Assembly: GCA_029213005.1 (NCBI GenBank)
Contig: JARGPI010000001.1
Coordinates: forward strand, 1-64,000
Direction: 5' to 3'
DNA length: 64,000 nucleotides
Source of the DNA: Verrucomicrobiales bacterium
GTDB lineage: Bacteria; Verrucomicrobiota; Verrucomicrobiia; Verrucomicrobiales; DEV007
Positions within the stretch are counted from its first letter, which is position 1, and each line of letters opens with the position of its first letter. Shown here piece by piece: positions 19,253 through 28,646 of this stretch. The notes under the pieces are model-generated. The model did not search any database. It worked only from the letters and a program-made list of their open reading frames with translations, and was not told the DNA's origin. A program made the translations under genes and the position numbers.

Positions 19253-19969
19253 TTAATTTGATGCGGGGATCACTTCTGCTTTTGCGAGCAAAATCGGATT
19301 GGTTGATTTGGGGAAAATCCATCCCTGCCGGGCGATCACAGCGGGGTCCCCCGGGAAAAGTGGTTCGAGTGGGGTGTGTTGGAGACCGGTGAAGACGACG
19401 GTCTCATCTTTTTTACCCAGCGGTTCAGCCCCGATGATTCTCAGCAAATGAGCGAGTCGTTTCTGCGCTTCCTCGCCGGAGGCGCTGTTCCAGGAGTTCG
19501 CGATTTCCTGAGCGAGGTATTCCCTGAATTCATCCAGTTTACTGACATCTTTGGTTTCCGGAAACCATTTGCCGTAGTGGTCTTTGATTGCCTTTTCGAG
19601 AAACACTTCCTCTCCGCGAATCGCAAATTTTGCCCAGGCCGATAAGAGTGGCTCCCGGTAGAGAGGGGAGCACTTTGCGACCAGAGCTTTTCTCTGATTC
19701 TGCGGGGTGTTTCGAAGCAGGGTTTCAATCCCGAAGTCCGTTAACATCACCATTTTCGGGAGGGACATGACTTCTTCCAGCATCGAGCCGACCATTTCAT
19801 TGAGCAATTCGCGGTCTTTGCCCTTGGCCCCTGCCGGGAACAAACCGGGGTTTAATTTGCGCAACTTGGGACCTTTGGGAACAAACAAACGCACGGGCCC
19901 ATCCTGCTGTGCTGCAACGCTGAGGATTGCCGCAAGCTCTTCCCGTCCCGATGTCGAAGGCGATGCCAT
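19253..19969 (-). CDS. Partner protein of Hsp70-like ATPase, copy A (putative GrpE-like C-terminal domain)
   Basis: Paralogous to 17144-17857; LLRIIGAEPLGKKDETVVF...FPGDPAVIARQGWIF...LLAKAEV. Confidence 0.6.
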   Translation of the reverse strand: MASPSTSGREELAAILSVAAQQDGPVRLFVPKGPKLRKLNPGLFPAGAKGKDRELLNEMVGSMLEEVMSLPKMVMLTDFGIETLLRNTPQNQRKALVAKCSPLYREPLLSAWAKFAIRGEEVFLEKAIKDHYGKWFPETKDVSKLDEFREYLAQEIANSWNSASGEEAQKRLAHLLRIIGAEPLGKKDETVVFTGLQHTPLEPLFPGDPAVIARQGWIFPKSTNPILLAKAEVIPASN

Positions 19970-20033
19970 ATTCAGTGATACTACGACTCACTGTTCCACA
20001 CGCAACGTCTAAGATATCCGAAATTTCAATATT

Positions 20034-20486
20034 TTAAGATCTCCATTCGATCCGCTGGCCCGTCATATGCTCGTCGTCAAAATGGAACCAGGCATCAAAT
20101 TTCCGGTTCGCCAGCATTCCGGGAAGCCAGAAAATGTCATCCGCCCACATCCGGTCGAAAGGTATCTCGTTGAAGGCAAACCATTGCGGCTTGGCCTCGA
20201 GGGTTTCGGTTGGGTCACCTTCGAAGTGATATCCCCGAAAAACGGTGCAATGCAGCGCAAGGCCCTGAACAAACTGAAAATGGAGAACGCCCATTTCTTC
20301 GAGATCCGTCGGAGTGATCAAAAGTTCTTCCTGAAGTTCCCGAACGGCAGATTCGAGGGCGGTTTCGTTTGGCTCCAGTTTTCCGCCCGGTCCATTGATT
20401 TTCCCCGCACCGAGCCCGGTCTTCTTGTGGATCAAAAGTACCCGTTCCGCTTCGCGATCAATCATGAAGGCGAGATTGGCTATCAT
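20034..20486 (-). CDS. NUDIX hydrolase (MutT/MTH1-like)
   Basis: Nudix box GGKLEPNETALESAVRELQEELLI; start uncertain (20486 or 20534). Confidence 0.88.
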   Translation of the reverse strand: MIANLAFMIDREAERVLLIHKKTGLGAGKINGPGGKLEPNETALESAVRELQEELLITPTDLEEMGVLHFQFVQGLALHCTVFRGYHFEGDPTETLEAKPQWFAFNEIPFDRMWADDIFWLPGMLANRKFDAWFHFDDEHMTGQRIEWRS

Positions 20487-20608
20487 ATTCGGTTTCCAGT
20501 CCGCGGGGAAGGGAGGACAGAGCAAACCGGACATTGTATTTAATTTTGCTTGGAATCCTTTTTGAATTTCCATAACCTGAAAATGTCTAAAGTAGGCGCT
20601 GCAGGACA

Positions 20609-21358
20609 ATGATTAAAGGAATCGTTTTTAGTTTATGGGTCGTTTTTGTGAATTTTGCTGTTTTTACGGAGGCCCGAATGTTTACGGATGCCAAGGGACG
20701 GCAGATAGAGGCTGAGTTGGTGGCTCACGCCGGGGAGAAAATTGTCATCCTGAGGAGTGGAAAAAAATTCACCGTTCCGATCACGGCATTTTCGCAGATT
20801 GACCAGAAATTTATCCGAGCCTGGATCTCGGAAAATCCGACCGCGATCGATGTGGATTACAAATTCCGTTTTTATGCGGATACCGAACAATCCACCGGGC
20901 GGCAAATCGATGGCGCGGCTTACAATGATAAAGTGAAGTTCAAAGACAACCTTTACGAGATGATTGTCTACAATAATGGATCGACCGAAGTTGTTGATGT
21001 CACGATCCGTTATGAAATTTACGTGGCGGATTTTGTGGTGATGAAGGGTAACCGCTACGCCCGCCTTGCCTCCGGGGCCGATAAGGTCGAGCAGCTTGAG
21101 GTTATCGCGGGGGAGTTAAAGAACCAGAGTATCCCGGTGAAAGGCCGCCTCGATTTTGAGCGAAAGTTCAGTACCGAATTTTATATCGATCGGGACGGAA
21201 GCTCAACCGACGCGACGGCTGAGGATAAAGTGATCGGTGTGAAAATCAGAGTATATAAGGGGGACAAACTGCTCGATGAATACACCAGCGGCGAAGATTC
21301 TGACCGAATGGAGAAGGTGACGTGGGAGGATCAAAAACCGGGTGAGCAGGAGCGCTAG
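20609..21358 (+). CDS. Secreted protein with SHD1-like domain
   Basis: Signal peptide then MFTDAKGRQIEAELVAHAGEKIVILRSGKKFTVPITAFSQIDQKFI. Confidence 0.7.
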   Translation: MIKGIVFSLWVVFVNFAVFTEARMFTDAKGRQIEAELVAHAGEKIVILRSGKKFTVPITAFSQIDQKFIRAWISENPTAIDVDYKFRFYADTEQSTGRQIDGAAYNDKVKFKDNLYEMIVYNNGSTEVVDVTIRYEIYVADFVVMKGNRYARLASGADKVEQLEVIAGELKNQSIPVKGRLDFERKFSTEFYIDRDGSSTDATAEDKVIGVKIRVYKGDKLLDEYTSGEDSDRMEKVTWEDQKPGEQER

Positions 21359-21429
21359 CTCGCTGACTCCCGTTCTTCGGGTGAAAAACGGGGTTTATAT
21401 TTAAGGAGTGAGGCGTAAGTTATGGTCTC

Positions 21430-22344
21430 TTGTCCTCCTCGACTTCAAATACGGATTCTCCACCAACAGAGTACGCTGAAACCCGATTACTGGTTAAACA
21501 CGGTTTCGAACTGGCTCGCAGTCTCGGCATCACCAAAGTGTTGGTCTATGCCGAATTGGTGAGTGATCAGAGGCTTGTCGAAACTCATCGGGAGACCGAA
21601 ACGTTAATCTGGATCACAGCGGGAGAATCCCCTGACACCTCAAAAGAACACGAATTTTTTGTGGAGGTGCCCGGTGAGACCAACCGCATCTCGCAGGTAA
21701 CGCTGGGGGTGATTATGGGCGTTTTCCGCGGCGTCGTGGAGACGGCGGAGTCAGTTATCTGCCTGACCGGTCTGGCGGGGTCAAAGCGGCTCGATAATCT
21801 ACTTATCATCAATCCAAAGCGGGACTTTCCGTGGTTTTCGAACCACGAGGAGGAAGCGATGGTTCCCGAGTCGGTGAATCTGCGCGAATTGTTGCAGCTC
21901 CTGACGATTTCTCTCCGGTTTGCATCCGAAGGTCGGGAGGGGAAACCGATCGGAACCACCTTTGTTCTGGGCGAAGTTGAGCAATTGAAGCCCCACTTGC
22001 GTCCGCTGATTCTGAACCCGCTGGAAGGGCATCTCAAAAAGACCCGAAACGTCTACGACAACAAGTTTCTGGAGACGCTTCGTGAGCTCGCCGCCCTTGA
22101 CGGAGCCTTCATCGTGAATCCCAAAGGAGTGGTCGAGTTTGCCGCCGTTTATCTGGACGCGCCGCTTCCGGCAAATTTAAAGATCGCCAAGGGTCTCGGG
22201 GCCCGTCACGTTGCTGCAGCTGCCATTACCTCAAAAGCGGACTGCGTTGCTGTGGTGATTTCCGAATCGTCCGGAAACATCAGTGTCTTTTACAAAGGCC
22301 AGGCCGTGATGACCCTCGAAGGCCACGGTGGTGGGGGACGATAG
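21430..22344 (+). CDS. DisA_N-domain diadenylate cyclase, DacZ-like architecture
   Basis: LDGAFIVNPKGVV (DGA motif), LGARHVAAAAIT (RHR-like), IISESSGNISVF-type end; TTG start. Confidence 0.75.
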   Translation: MSSSTSNTDSPPTEYAETRLLVKHGFELARSLGITKVLVYAELVSDQRLVETHRETETLIWITAGESPDTSKEHEFFVEVPGETNRISQVTLGVIMGVFRGVVETAESVICLTGLAGSKRLDNLLIINPKRDFPWFSNHEEEAMVPESVNLRELLQLLTISLRFASEGREGKPIGTTFVLGEVEQLKPHLRPLILNPLEGHLKKTRNVYDNKFLETLRELAALDGAFIVNPKGVVEFAAVYLDAPLPANLKIAKGLGARHVAAAAITSKADCVAVVISESSGNISVFYKGQAVMTLEGHGGGGR

Positions 22345-22362
22345 GTTCCGGATTTGCTGCCA

Positions 22363-24999
22363 CTACCCAATCGGGGCGAGGAGATTATCGAGCTCTTTCT
22401 CTGAAAAAGAGAGTTTCTGCGGGGTGTTTTCGAAGATGCCTTCGTAGAGGGCGCGTTTCTTTTCCTGCAGCATGAGGATTTTATCTTCGATGGTGCCCTC
22501 GCTAATCAATTTGTAGACAAATACCGGATTTTGCTGACCGATGCGATAGGCGCGGTCGGTGGCCTGAGACTCGAGAGCCGGATTCCACCAGGGATCGTAG
22601 TGAATGACGGTGTCGGCTTTGGTCAGGGTGATTCCGGTGCCGCCGGCGCGGAGACTGATCAGGAAAATTGGAACTTCTCCAGACTGAAAGGTGTCGACCA
22701 TGCCGCCGCGGTCTTTACTCTGGCCGGTCAGGGTCTGATATTTGAGGCCCAACTTGTCGAGCCGCTCTTCCATGATGGCGAGCATGCGGGTAAACTGGGA
22801 AAAGATGAGAATCCGGCGGCCTTCTTTCACCATGTCGGGAAGCCATTCCATCATCATTTCGAATTTGGCGCAGGTATCGGCTTTCTGAGCGGATGGCAGC
22901 ATGACCAATTTGGGATGGCAGCAAACCTGGCGAAGTTTCATGAGAGCCTCGAGCACCAGAAGTTGCGATCCTTCGACTCCGTGTCGGGCGATCTCCTCGC
23001 GCACTTCTTTCTGCAAGCTGGCCCGAACGGCTTCATAAATTTCGACTTGCTGATCGTTCAGCTCGACTTTTTTGATGATCTCGGTCTTAGGCGGAAGATC
23101 GGTCGCGACGAGTGTTTTGGTCCGCCGCAGCATCAAGGGCGCGACTCGTTCGGCGAGCCGTTTGCGACGATCTTCATCCCGGAATTTTTCGATGGGATTC
23201 CGAAAGCATCGGCAAAACGCTTCCTCGGAGCCAAGAAATCCGGGCATGAGAAAGTGAAATTGGGACCAAAGTTCGCCGAGATGGTTTTCGATCGGGGTGC
23301 CGGAGAGGCAGAGCCGGTGCCGGGCATCGATCCGGTAAGCAACGCGCGTAATTTGCGAGGTGGAGTTTTTGATGGTGTGCGCTTCATCCAACACCACATA
23401 GTGGAAGGGCTGCAGCAAAATTTCCTCGGCGTCGCGCAGAAGAACGGGGTAGGAGGTCACCACGAGGTCGGCGTGACCCATCATGGGATAATACTTCTTC
23501 CGGTCAGGTCCCTGCAGGGTCATGACGGTGAGGCAGGGAGCAAATTTTTTGGCTTCCTTAGCCCAACCTGGAACCACGCTTTTCGGGGCGAGGATCAGGG
23601 TGGGGAGATCGGCGCGACCGGAGATCTTTTCGTAGTGAAGGTGACAGAGTGTCTGAATGGTTTTGCCGAGCCCCATGTCATCAGCGAGAATGCCGCCGAC
23701 GCCTTGCTCGCGGAGAAACTGAAGCCACTCGAACCCGTCCTGCTGGTAGGGTCGCAGGGTTGCTTGAAATTCTTTCGGCGCCTGTGGATCGGCTTTGGGC
23801 ACCATGTGTTCAAAGTCCTCGGCGATCTGTTTCAGCTTTGCGGGAACTTCGCTGACGATCTTTTCATCGCCCTGCAAGTTGGCAAGCTGTGCGGCCCGGA
23901 CGGGGTGAACTTTGATTTTATCGTCGAGGGTGAGGGGAGTCCGGTCGAATAATTCGGTGAGAATTCCGAGGATGGACTGCAGCTTTTTGGCGGGAACGGC
24001 AAGAAAGCGGCCATCTTCGAGGTGCAGCGGGATTTTGGCATCGTTATGAACCTTTTCGAACTCGGAGAGGGTGAATCCGGTCGGTTTGCTTTCGAGGTAT
24101 TTGACGATGCTGGGGATAATATTGATCCGGACGCCGTCGATCTCGATACCGCATTCGAACTGAAACCAGTCGGTGGATTGTTCGGGAGCTTCGTCGGTCT
24201 CAAACGCTCCGTACCACTCTTTGGATTCGACCACATTGATGTCGAGATCGGGATCGATATTGAATTCGCAGCCGAGTTCCTCGATTTCCTGTCTCCGGTT
24301 GGTTAGAAAGTCGGCCCAGAACAGTTCCTGAGTGGACCGGCGAACGCCGGTGTAGGCGTAGCAATCCAGAAATTCGGGGACGATCTCATCGCAGGGGTAG
24401 GTGGCTGCGACTTGTTTGATTCCCATGCCTTTCAGCTTCCGGAGGATTTCCTCGGTGGGATTTTCAATCTCGATCAAATAAAGATTTTCGAGAACGGCTC
24501 TCAGCTCGGTTTCGTCCCAGTGAAGGATTCCGTTTCGAACATCGGCCCGGAACAGCTTGATGGTGGGAAGGCCGTCGATTCCCTCGTCAGCAAAAGCGGG
24601 CAGGGCACCTCTCTCGATCATCGCGGCGATGAGGAGGGCGGCTACGGTGGGTGACTTGTCTTCTGCCTTGGCGGGGCCGGATTTTCCATCGATCAGCCAG
24701 TCGCCATGGATCGTTTTCTGAACGAGCACACTGACTTCTTCGGCGGTTGCGACCTTACTGGATTTCACCTTGCCGAAAATCCCGGCAAAACTGCCCTGGA
24801 TGTTGACCGTTTCGATTTCAGCGAGGCCTGCACGAACCAGCAGAGCCGCCCGACGGAGAGTCGGTTCGTCAAAAAAGGCAGTCCGGGTTCCGGAAAATGG
24901 CGGGGAACCCAGATCGATGTCGCCTAATACGCCGGCGGAGGTGAATCCTCTGCTGCGATTAGTCGACTGCGTTTCGTCTCGTTGATCGGATAAAGTCAC
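22363..24999 (-). CDS. SWI2/SNF2-family DEAD/DEAH helicase
   Basis: GGILADDMGLGKTIQTL, LDEAHTIKN, LSGTPIENHLGELWSQF, SLRAGGTGITLT, DRAYRIGQ. Confidence 0.96.
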   Translation of the reverse strand: MTLSDQRDETQSTNRSRGFTSAGVLGDIDLGSPPFSGTRTAFFDEPTLRRAALLVRAGLAEIETVNIQGSFAGIFGKVKSSKVATAEEVSVLVQKTIHGDWLIDGKSGPAKAEDKSPTVAALLIAAMIERGALPAFADEGIDGLPTIKLFRADVRNGILHWDETELRAVLENLYLIEIENPTEEILRKLKGMGIKQVAATYPCDEIVPEFLDCYAYTGVRRSTQELFWADFLTNRRQEIEELGCEFNIDPDLDINVVESKEWYGAFETDEAPEQSTDWFQFECGIEIDGVRINIIPSIVKYLESKPTGFTLSEFEKVHNDAKIPLHLEDGRFLAVPAKKLQSILGILTELFDRTPLTLDDKIKVHPVRAAQLANLQGDEKIVSEVPAKLKQIAEDFEHMVPKADPQAPKEFQATLRPYQQDGFEWLQFLREQGVGGILADDMGLGKTIQTLCHLHYEKISGRADLPTLILAPKSVVPGWAKEAKKFAPCLTVMTLQGPDRKKYYPMMGHADLVVTSYPVLLRDAEEILLQPFHYVVLDEAHTIKNSTSQITRVAYRIDARHRLCLSGTPIENHLGELWSQFHFLMPGFLGSEEAFCRCFRNPIEKFRDEDRRKRLAERVAPLMLRRTKTLVATDLPPKTEIIKKVELNDQQVEIYEAVRASLQKEVREEIARHGVEGSQLLVLEALMKLRQVCCHPKLVMLPSAQKADTCAKFEMMMEWLPDMVKEGRRILIFSQFTRMLAIMEERLDKLGLKYQTLTGQSKDRGGMVDTFQSGEVPIFLISLRAGGTGITLTKADTVIHYDPWWNPALESQATDRAYRIGQQNPVFVYKLISEGTIEDKILMLQEKKRALYEGIFENTPQKLSFSEKELDNLLAPIG

Positions 25000-25144
25000 C
25001 GGTTAGTTTGTGTGTGGAAAGGGTCCACTTTGGTTAGAAAAGCGAAATAATCAACTTTTCTTAACTAATATTTCCAAGGGAGTCCCTCATTCTGCCACCC
25101 GAATTGGTGTCAATTGAGGTTCTCCCCGGAGGTTCGGAAGCGTC

Positions 25145-25654
25145 CTAGAGTTCTCCGCAGTCGGCGATTTTGACGACTTTGGAAGTGCGGCCTTTGCGGT
25201 TACCAAAGCCTTCAATTTCTTTTACCACGTCCATGCCTTCGACCACTTTTCCGAAGACTACGTGAGCGCCATCGAGCCAGTCGGTCTCGACTGTGCAGAT
25301 GAAAAACTGGGATCCGTTGGTGTTGGGACCGGCGTTTGCCATGGAGAGGATACCCTCACCTTTGTGCTTCAATTCGAAGTTTTCGTCATCGAATTTACGG
25401 CCATAGATAGACTGGCCACCGGTTCCGTCGTGATTGGTGAAGTCTCCGCCCTGACACATGAAGTCGGGGATCACACGGTGGAATGTGCTGCCCTTGTAAC
25501 CGATGCCTTTTTCACCGGTGCAGAGTGCCCGAAAGTTCTCAGCAGTCTTGGGAACAACGTCGGAACGAAGCTCCATTACAATGCGGCCGAGGGGCTCTTC
25601 GTCGGCGGTCATGTCAAAATAAACGCGAGGTAGGTCTTTCTTTTCGTCACTCAT
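25145..25654 (-). CDS. Peptidyl-prolyl cis-trans isomerase (cyclophilin), cytoplasmic
   Basis: [31 protein letters not shown] at 25654, longer ORF reads through repeat array C. Confidence 0.95.
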   Translation of the reverse strand: MSDEKKDLPRVYFDMTADEEPLGRIVMELRSDVVPKTAENFRALCTGEKGIGYKGSTFHRVIPDFMCQGGDFTNHDGTGGQSIYGRKFDDENFELKHKGEGILSMANAGPNTNGSQFFICTVETDWLDGAHVVFGKVVEGMDVVKEIEGFGNRKGRTSKVVKIADCGEL

Positions 25655-25671
25655 AACTATTCTATTTTCTT

Positions 25672-25734
25672 GATGGTACAGGGCACGGTCCGGGACTGTA
25701 CAGGGTACAGTTTTAGATGGTACAGGGTACGGTC
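25672..25734. repeat. Palindromic repeat array C (3 units, starts 25672, 25694, 25716)
   Basis: gatggtacagggcacggtc / gactgtacagggtacagtt / gatggtacagggtacggtc; exact 22-nt period. Confidence 0.9.
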
Positions 25735-25760
25735 GGGTTGAGACTGCGTGATTTGGGAAC

Positions 25761-25792
25761 AAAAAATCCGCCGTTGCAGACGCACCGGCGGA
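25761..25792 (-). terminator. Terminator downstream of second cyclophilin (minus strand)
   Basis: TCCGCCG...CGGCGGATTTTTT on minus strand. Confidence 0.8.
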
Positions 25793-25834
25793 CCGTCCTG
25801 AATCTATTGATCGCGGTCACCGCGACGGGGACGC

Positions 25835-26410
25835 TTACTTCAGTTCCCCGCTGTCTGCAATCACGATTTTCGCAGAAGTTTGGCCGCTGCGGGAACCGTA
25901 GCTTTCCACTTCTTTGATCACATCCATGCCTTCGATGACTTTTCCGAAAACAACGTGTTTTCCGTCGAGCCAGTCGGTTTTGGCGGTGCAGATGAAGAAC
26001 TGGGATCCGTTAGTTCCCGGGCCGCGGTTGGCCATGGAAAGGATTCCGGCGCCGGTGTGTTTCAGCTCGAAATTCTCATCGGCAAAATTGTCACCGTAGA
26101 TGGATTTTCCACCGGTACCGTTATGATTGGTGAAATCTCCGGCCTGGCACATGAAATCAGGGATCACGCGGTGGAAGGTGCTGCCTTTGTAGCCGTAACC
26201 TTTTTCCCCCGTGGCGAGAGCGCGGAAGTTTTCAGCGGTTTTGGGAACCACATCGCTACGCAGTTCAAAAATGACTCGACCGAGCTTTTTCCCATCGGCT
26301 TCGAGATCAAAGTAAACTTTGGGCAGTTCATTTTTGTCATCTGCAAGCGCTCCGAATGAAAATGCTGCGATGGCAAATCCGGCGAGTGTAAGAAAGAGAG
26401 ATCTTTTCAT
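25835..26410 (-). CDS. Peptidyl-prolyl cis-trans isomerase (cyclophilin), exported paralogue
   Basis: Signal peptide [51 protein letters not shown]. Confidence 0.93.
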   Translation of the reverse strand: MKRSLFLTLAGFAIAAFSFGALADDKNELPKVYFDLEADGKKLGRVIFELRSDVVPKTAENFRALATGEKGYGYKGSTFHRVIPDFMCQAGDFTNHNGTGGKSIYGDNFADENFELKHTGAGILSMANRGPGTNGSQFFICTAKTDWLDGKHVVFGKVIEGMDVIKEVESYGSRSGQTSAKIVIADSGELK

Positions 26411-26526
26411 TGTAGTGTTATACGATTGGAAGGCATGAATCATTGCCGAAATGGACATCTTTTCAACCTTGCTTAAGGGACATCAATCTGTAATCTAAGT
26501 TGGTTTTAATAACCAGAACGTTACTT

Positions 26527-27546
26527 ATGTCAGCACTAAAATTGCACAACGCCATGTGGCCTGGACTCGTCGGAAAAGGGGACGATGAGGGCCAAGAGCC
26601 TCCTATCAGTTTGGAGCGTATGCTCGAACTCACTGCCAATGCGGAAGTTGGGGGCCGTAAATTTGACGGAATCGACTACTTTTTATTCCTTCCTCACACC
26701 GATCCTGAAGCTTCTGACGAAGATTTGATCCGGATCGCCGATAAAATTCAGGGCCTCGACTTTAAAGTGGGTTCTCTGGTTGCTCCTGTCTGGGGCGGAA
26801 CCGTCGGTGATTCCGCAATGGGTGACGCAATCCAGACCGGAAAATTTCTCGATGCGGTGAAAATGGCCTGCCGGATTGCCGGAAAATTTAACGACCACGG
26901 CGTTCGCGAATACGGAGTGATCCGGATCGATTCGGCTGAGTTCGGCGTCGACAAATGGCGCGAAGACAAGGTCGGAAACACCAAAAAGATCGCGGCAACC
27001 TTTCGCGAAGCGGCAAAAATCGCGGCTGATCACGGTGAGCGTCTCGCTGCCGAAGGCGAAATCTGCTGGGCCGGAATGCACAGTTGGAAAGACATGCTCG
27101 ATCTCCTCGAAGAAGTCGGAATGCCTGAGACTCTCGGTTTCCAGGCCGACCTCGCTCACACCTACCTTTATTTGATGGGCTACAATGCTCCGGAATACGC
27201 CCTGCTTCAGGAAGGCTACGGAGTCGATGAATTCTGGGCAAAATACGAGGAAATGACCGACAAGCTTCGTCCCTGGACGATCGATTTCCACGTCGCTCAA
27301 AACGATGGCGAAGTTCACGGTGCCGGAAGTCACGATAAGACAGGTAAACACTGTCCTGCGGACGATCCGAACGGTAAGCTCGACATCACGAAGTGCGCCG
27401 GCTACTGGCTGAAAGATTATCAGGATCGCGGCATCAAGCACATCTGCTGGGACGGTTGTATGTTCCCTAACTCAACTCTGGAGACTCCGGAGACCTGGAA
27501 CACGATCCTCGCAGCGATGATCGACGTGGCTGACGCTCACAGTTAA
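26527..27546 (+). CDS. Sugar phosphate isomerase/epimerase (TIM barrel)
   Basis: Xylose isomerase-like TIM-barrel pattern, [36 protein letters not shown]. Confidence 0.8.
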   Translation: MSALKLHNAMWPGLVGKGDDEGQEPPISLERMLELTANAEVGGRKFDGIDYFLFLPHTDPEASDEDLIRIADKIQGLDFKVGSLVAPVWGGTVGDSAMGDAIQTGKFLDAVKMACRIAGKFNDHGVREYGVIRIDSAEFGVDKWREDKVGNTKKIAATFREAAKIAADHGERLAAEGEICWAGMHSWKDMLDLLEEVGMPETLGFQADLAHTYLYLMGYNAPEYALLQEGYGVDEFWAKYEEMTDKLRPWTIDFHVAQNDGEVHGAGSHDKTGKHCPADDPNGKLDITKCAGYWLKDYQDRGIKHICWDGCMFPNSTLETPETWNTILAAMIDVADAHS

Positions 27547-27564
27547 ACCTTTTTATTTCATACC

Positions 27565-27595
27565 GGCCCTGCGATCATCGCAGGGCCTTTTTTTT
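27565..27595 (+). terminator. Rho-independent terminator
   Basis: ggccctgcgat-c-atcgcagggcc followed by 8 T. Confidence 0.93.
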
Positions 27596-27601
27596 ACACT
27601 T

Positions 27602-28645
27602 ATGACTAAGACACTTATTTGTTTACTCGGGTTCGTATCCGTCCTCGCCCAAGCCAATCCCGTGGTTTTCGAACCTCAGGGCGAAGCAAACGGAAAAAAG
27701 ATCGTATTTATCGCCAGTGACCACGAATACCGATCTGAAGAAACCTGTCCGGCTCTGGCGCGGATCCTGGCAAAACATCACGGATTTAAAACCGTGGTCT
27801 GCTTTGGAGTTGATGAAAACGGCGAAATCAAAGCGGGCGCTTCCGACATCAAAGGGCTCGAACACCTCGCCGATGCCGATGGCTGTGTGATGTTTACCCG
27901 ATTCCAGGATTTGCCGGACGAGCAAATGGCGCATATCGACGCCTATTTGAACCGCGGCGGTCCCATTGTCGGACTGCGGACTTCGACTCACGGATTCAAG
28001 ATTCCGGAGGGTAAAAAGTACCACAAATACGATTTCCGATACAACGGCGATGACTATCTGAATGGCTTTGGACATCAGGTACTCGGGCAAACCTGGGTAG
28101 GGCATTATGGGAAAAACAATCAGCAGAGCACCCGGATCGAAATCATCCCCGAAAGCAAAGATCATCCCGTTCTGCGTGGGGTTAAGGATATCCATGTCCA
28201 AGCCGGTGGTTACAATGCAGAACCACAGGCCGATTGGGAAATACTCACCATGGCGCAGCCTCTCATGAGTATGGAATTCGACGGGGAGCCCGATGCCACC
28301 AAACCGCCAATGGCGAGTGAATGGATGCGGACCTACAAAGGAAAAGACGGCGCGACTGGTCGGGCATTCACTTCCTTATATGGTGCTTCCGAAGACATTT
28401 TGAACCCCGGATATCGCCGGATGATTATCAATGCGATCTACTGGTCTGTCGGGATGGAAGATCAGATTGAAGCCGATTCCAACATCGATTTTGTCGGTCC
28501 CTACAAGCCCAATACCTTCCGCGGCAATGCCAATGCTCCCGGAATCAAGCCCGAGGAGTACAACGGTTTCACCAGCCCGATTCCGGCGAACAATGACGTT
28601 CCTGCACCTAAGGCGAAGAAACCGAAAAAGCCTCAAAAGCAGTAG
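27602..28645 (+). CDS. ThuA-domain protein
   Basis: IVFIASDHEYRSEETCPALARIL...YLNRGGPIVGLRTSTHGF...HVQAGGYNAEP. Confidence 0.85.
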   Translation: MTKTLICLLGFVSVLAQANPVVFEPQGEANGKKIVFIASDHEYRSEETCPALARILAKHHGFKTVVCFGVDENGEIKAGASDIKGLEHLADADGCVMFTRFQDLPDEQMAHIDAYLNRGGPIVGLRTSTHGFKIPEGKKYHKYDFRYNGDDYLNGFGHQVLGQTWVGHYGKNNQQSTRIEIIPESKDHPVLRGVKDIHVQAGGYNAEPQADWEILTMAQPLMSMEFDGEPDATKPPMASEWMRTYKGKDGATGRAFTSLYGASEDILNPGYRRMIINAIYWSVGMEDQIEADSNIDFVGPYKPNTFRGNANAPGIKPEEYNGFTSPIPANNDVPAPKAKKPKKPQKQ

Positions 28646-28646
28646 T

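Noticed and set aside
22531-23952. 473-aa plus-strand ORF antisense to the SNF2 helicase, and many similar long antisense ORFs (e.g. 2580-3152, 8985-9683, 62939-63652)
   Set aside because: They mirror well-supported genes on the opposite strand and their translations show no recognisable domain; codon-bias artefacts.
25672-25734. Possible mini-CRISPR
   Set aside because: Units are palindromic and separated by only 3 nt with an exact 22-nt period; no spacers or cas genes.
25655-25762. N-terminal extension of the cyclophilin ORF ([36 protein letters not shown])
   Set aside because: Encoded by the palindromic repeat array; the ATG at 25654 gives the normal cyclophilin start.
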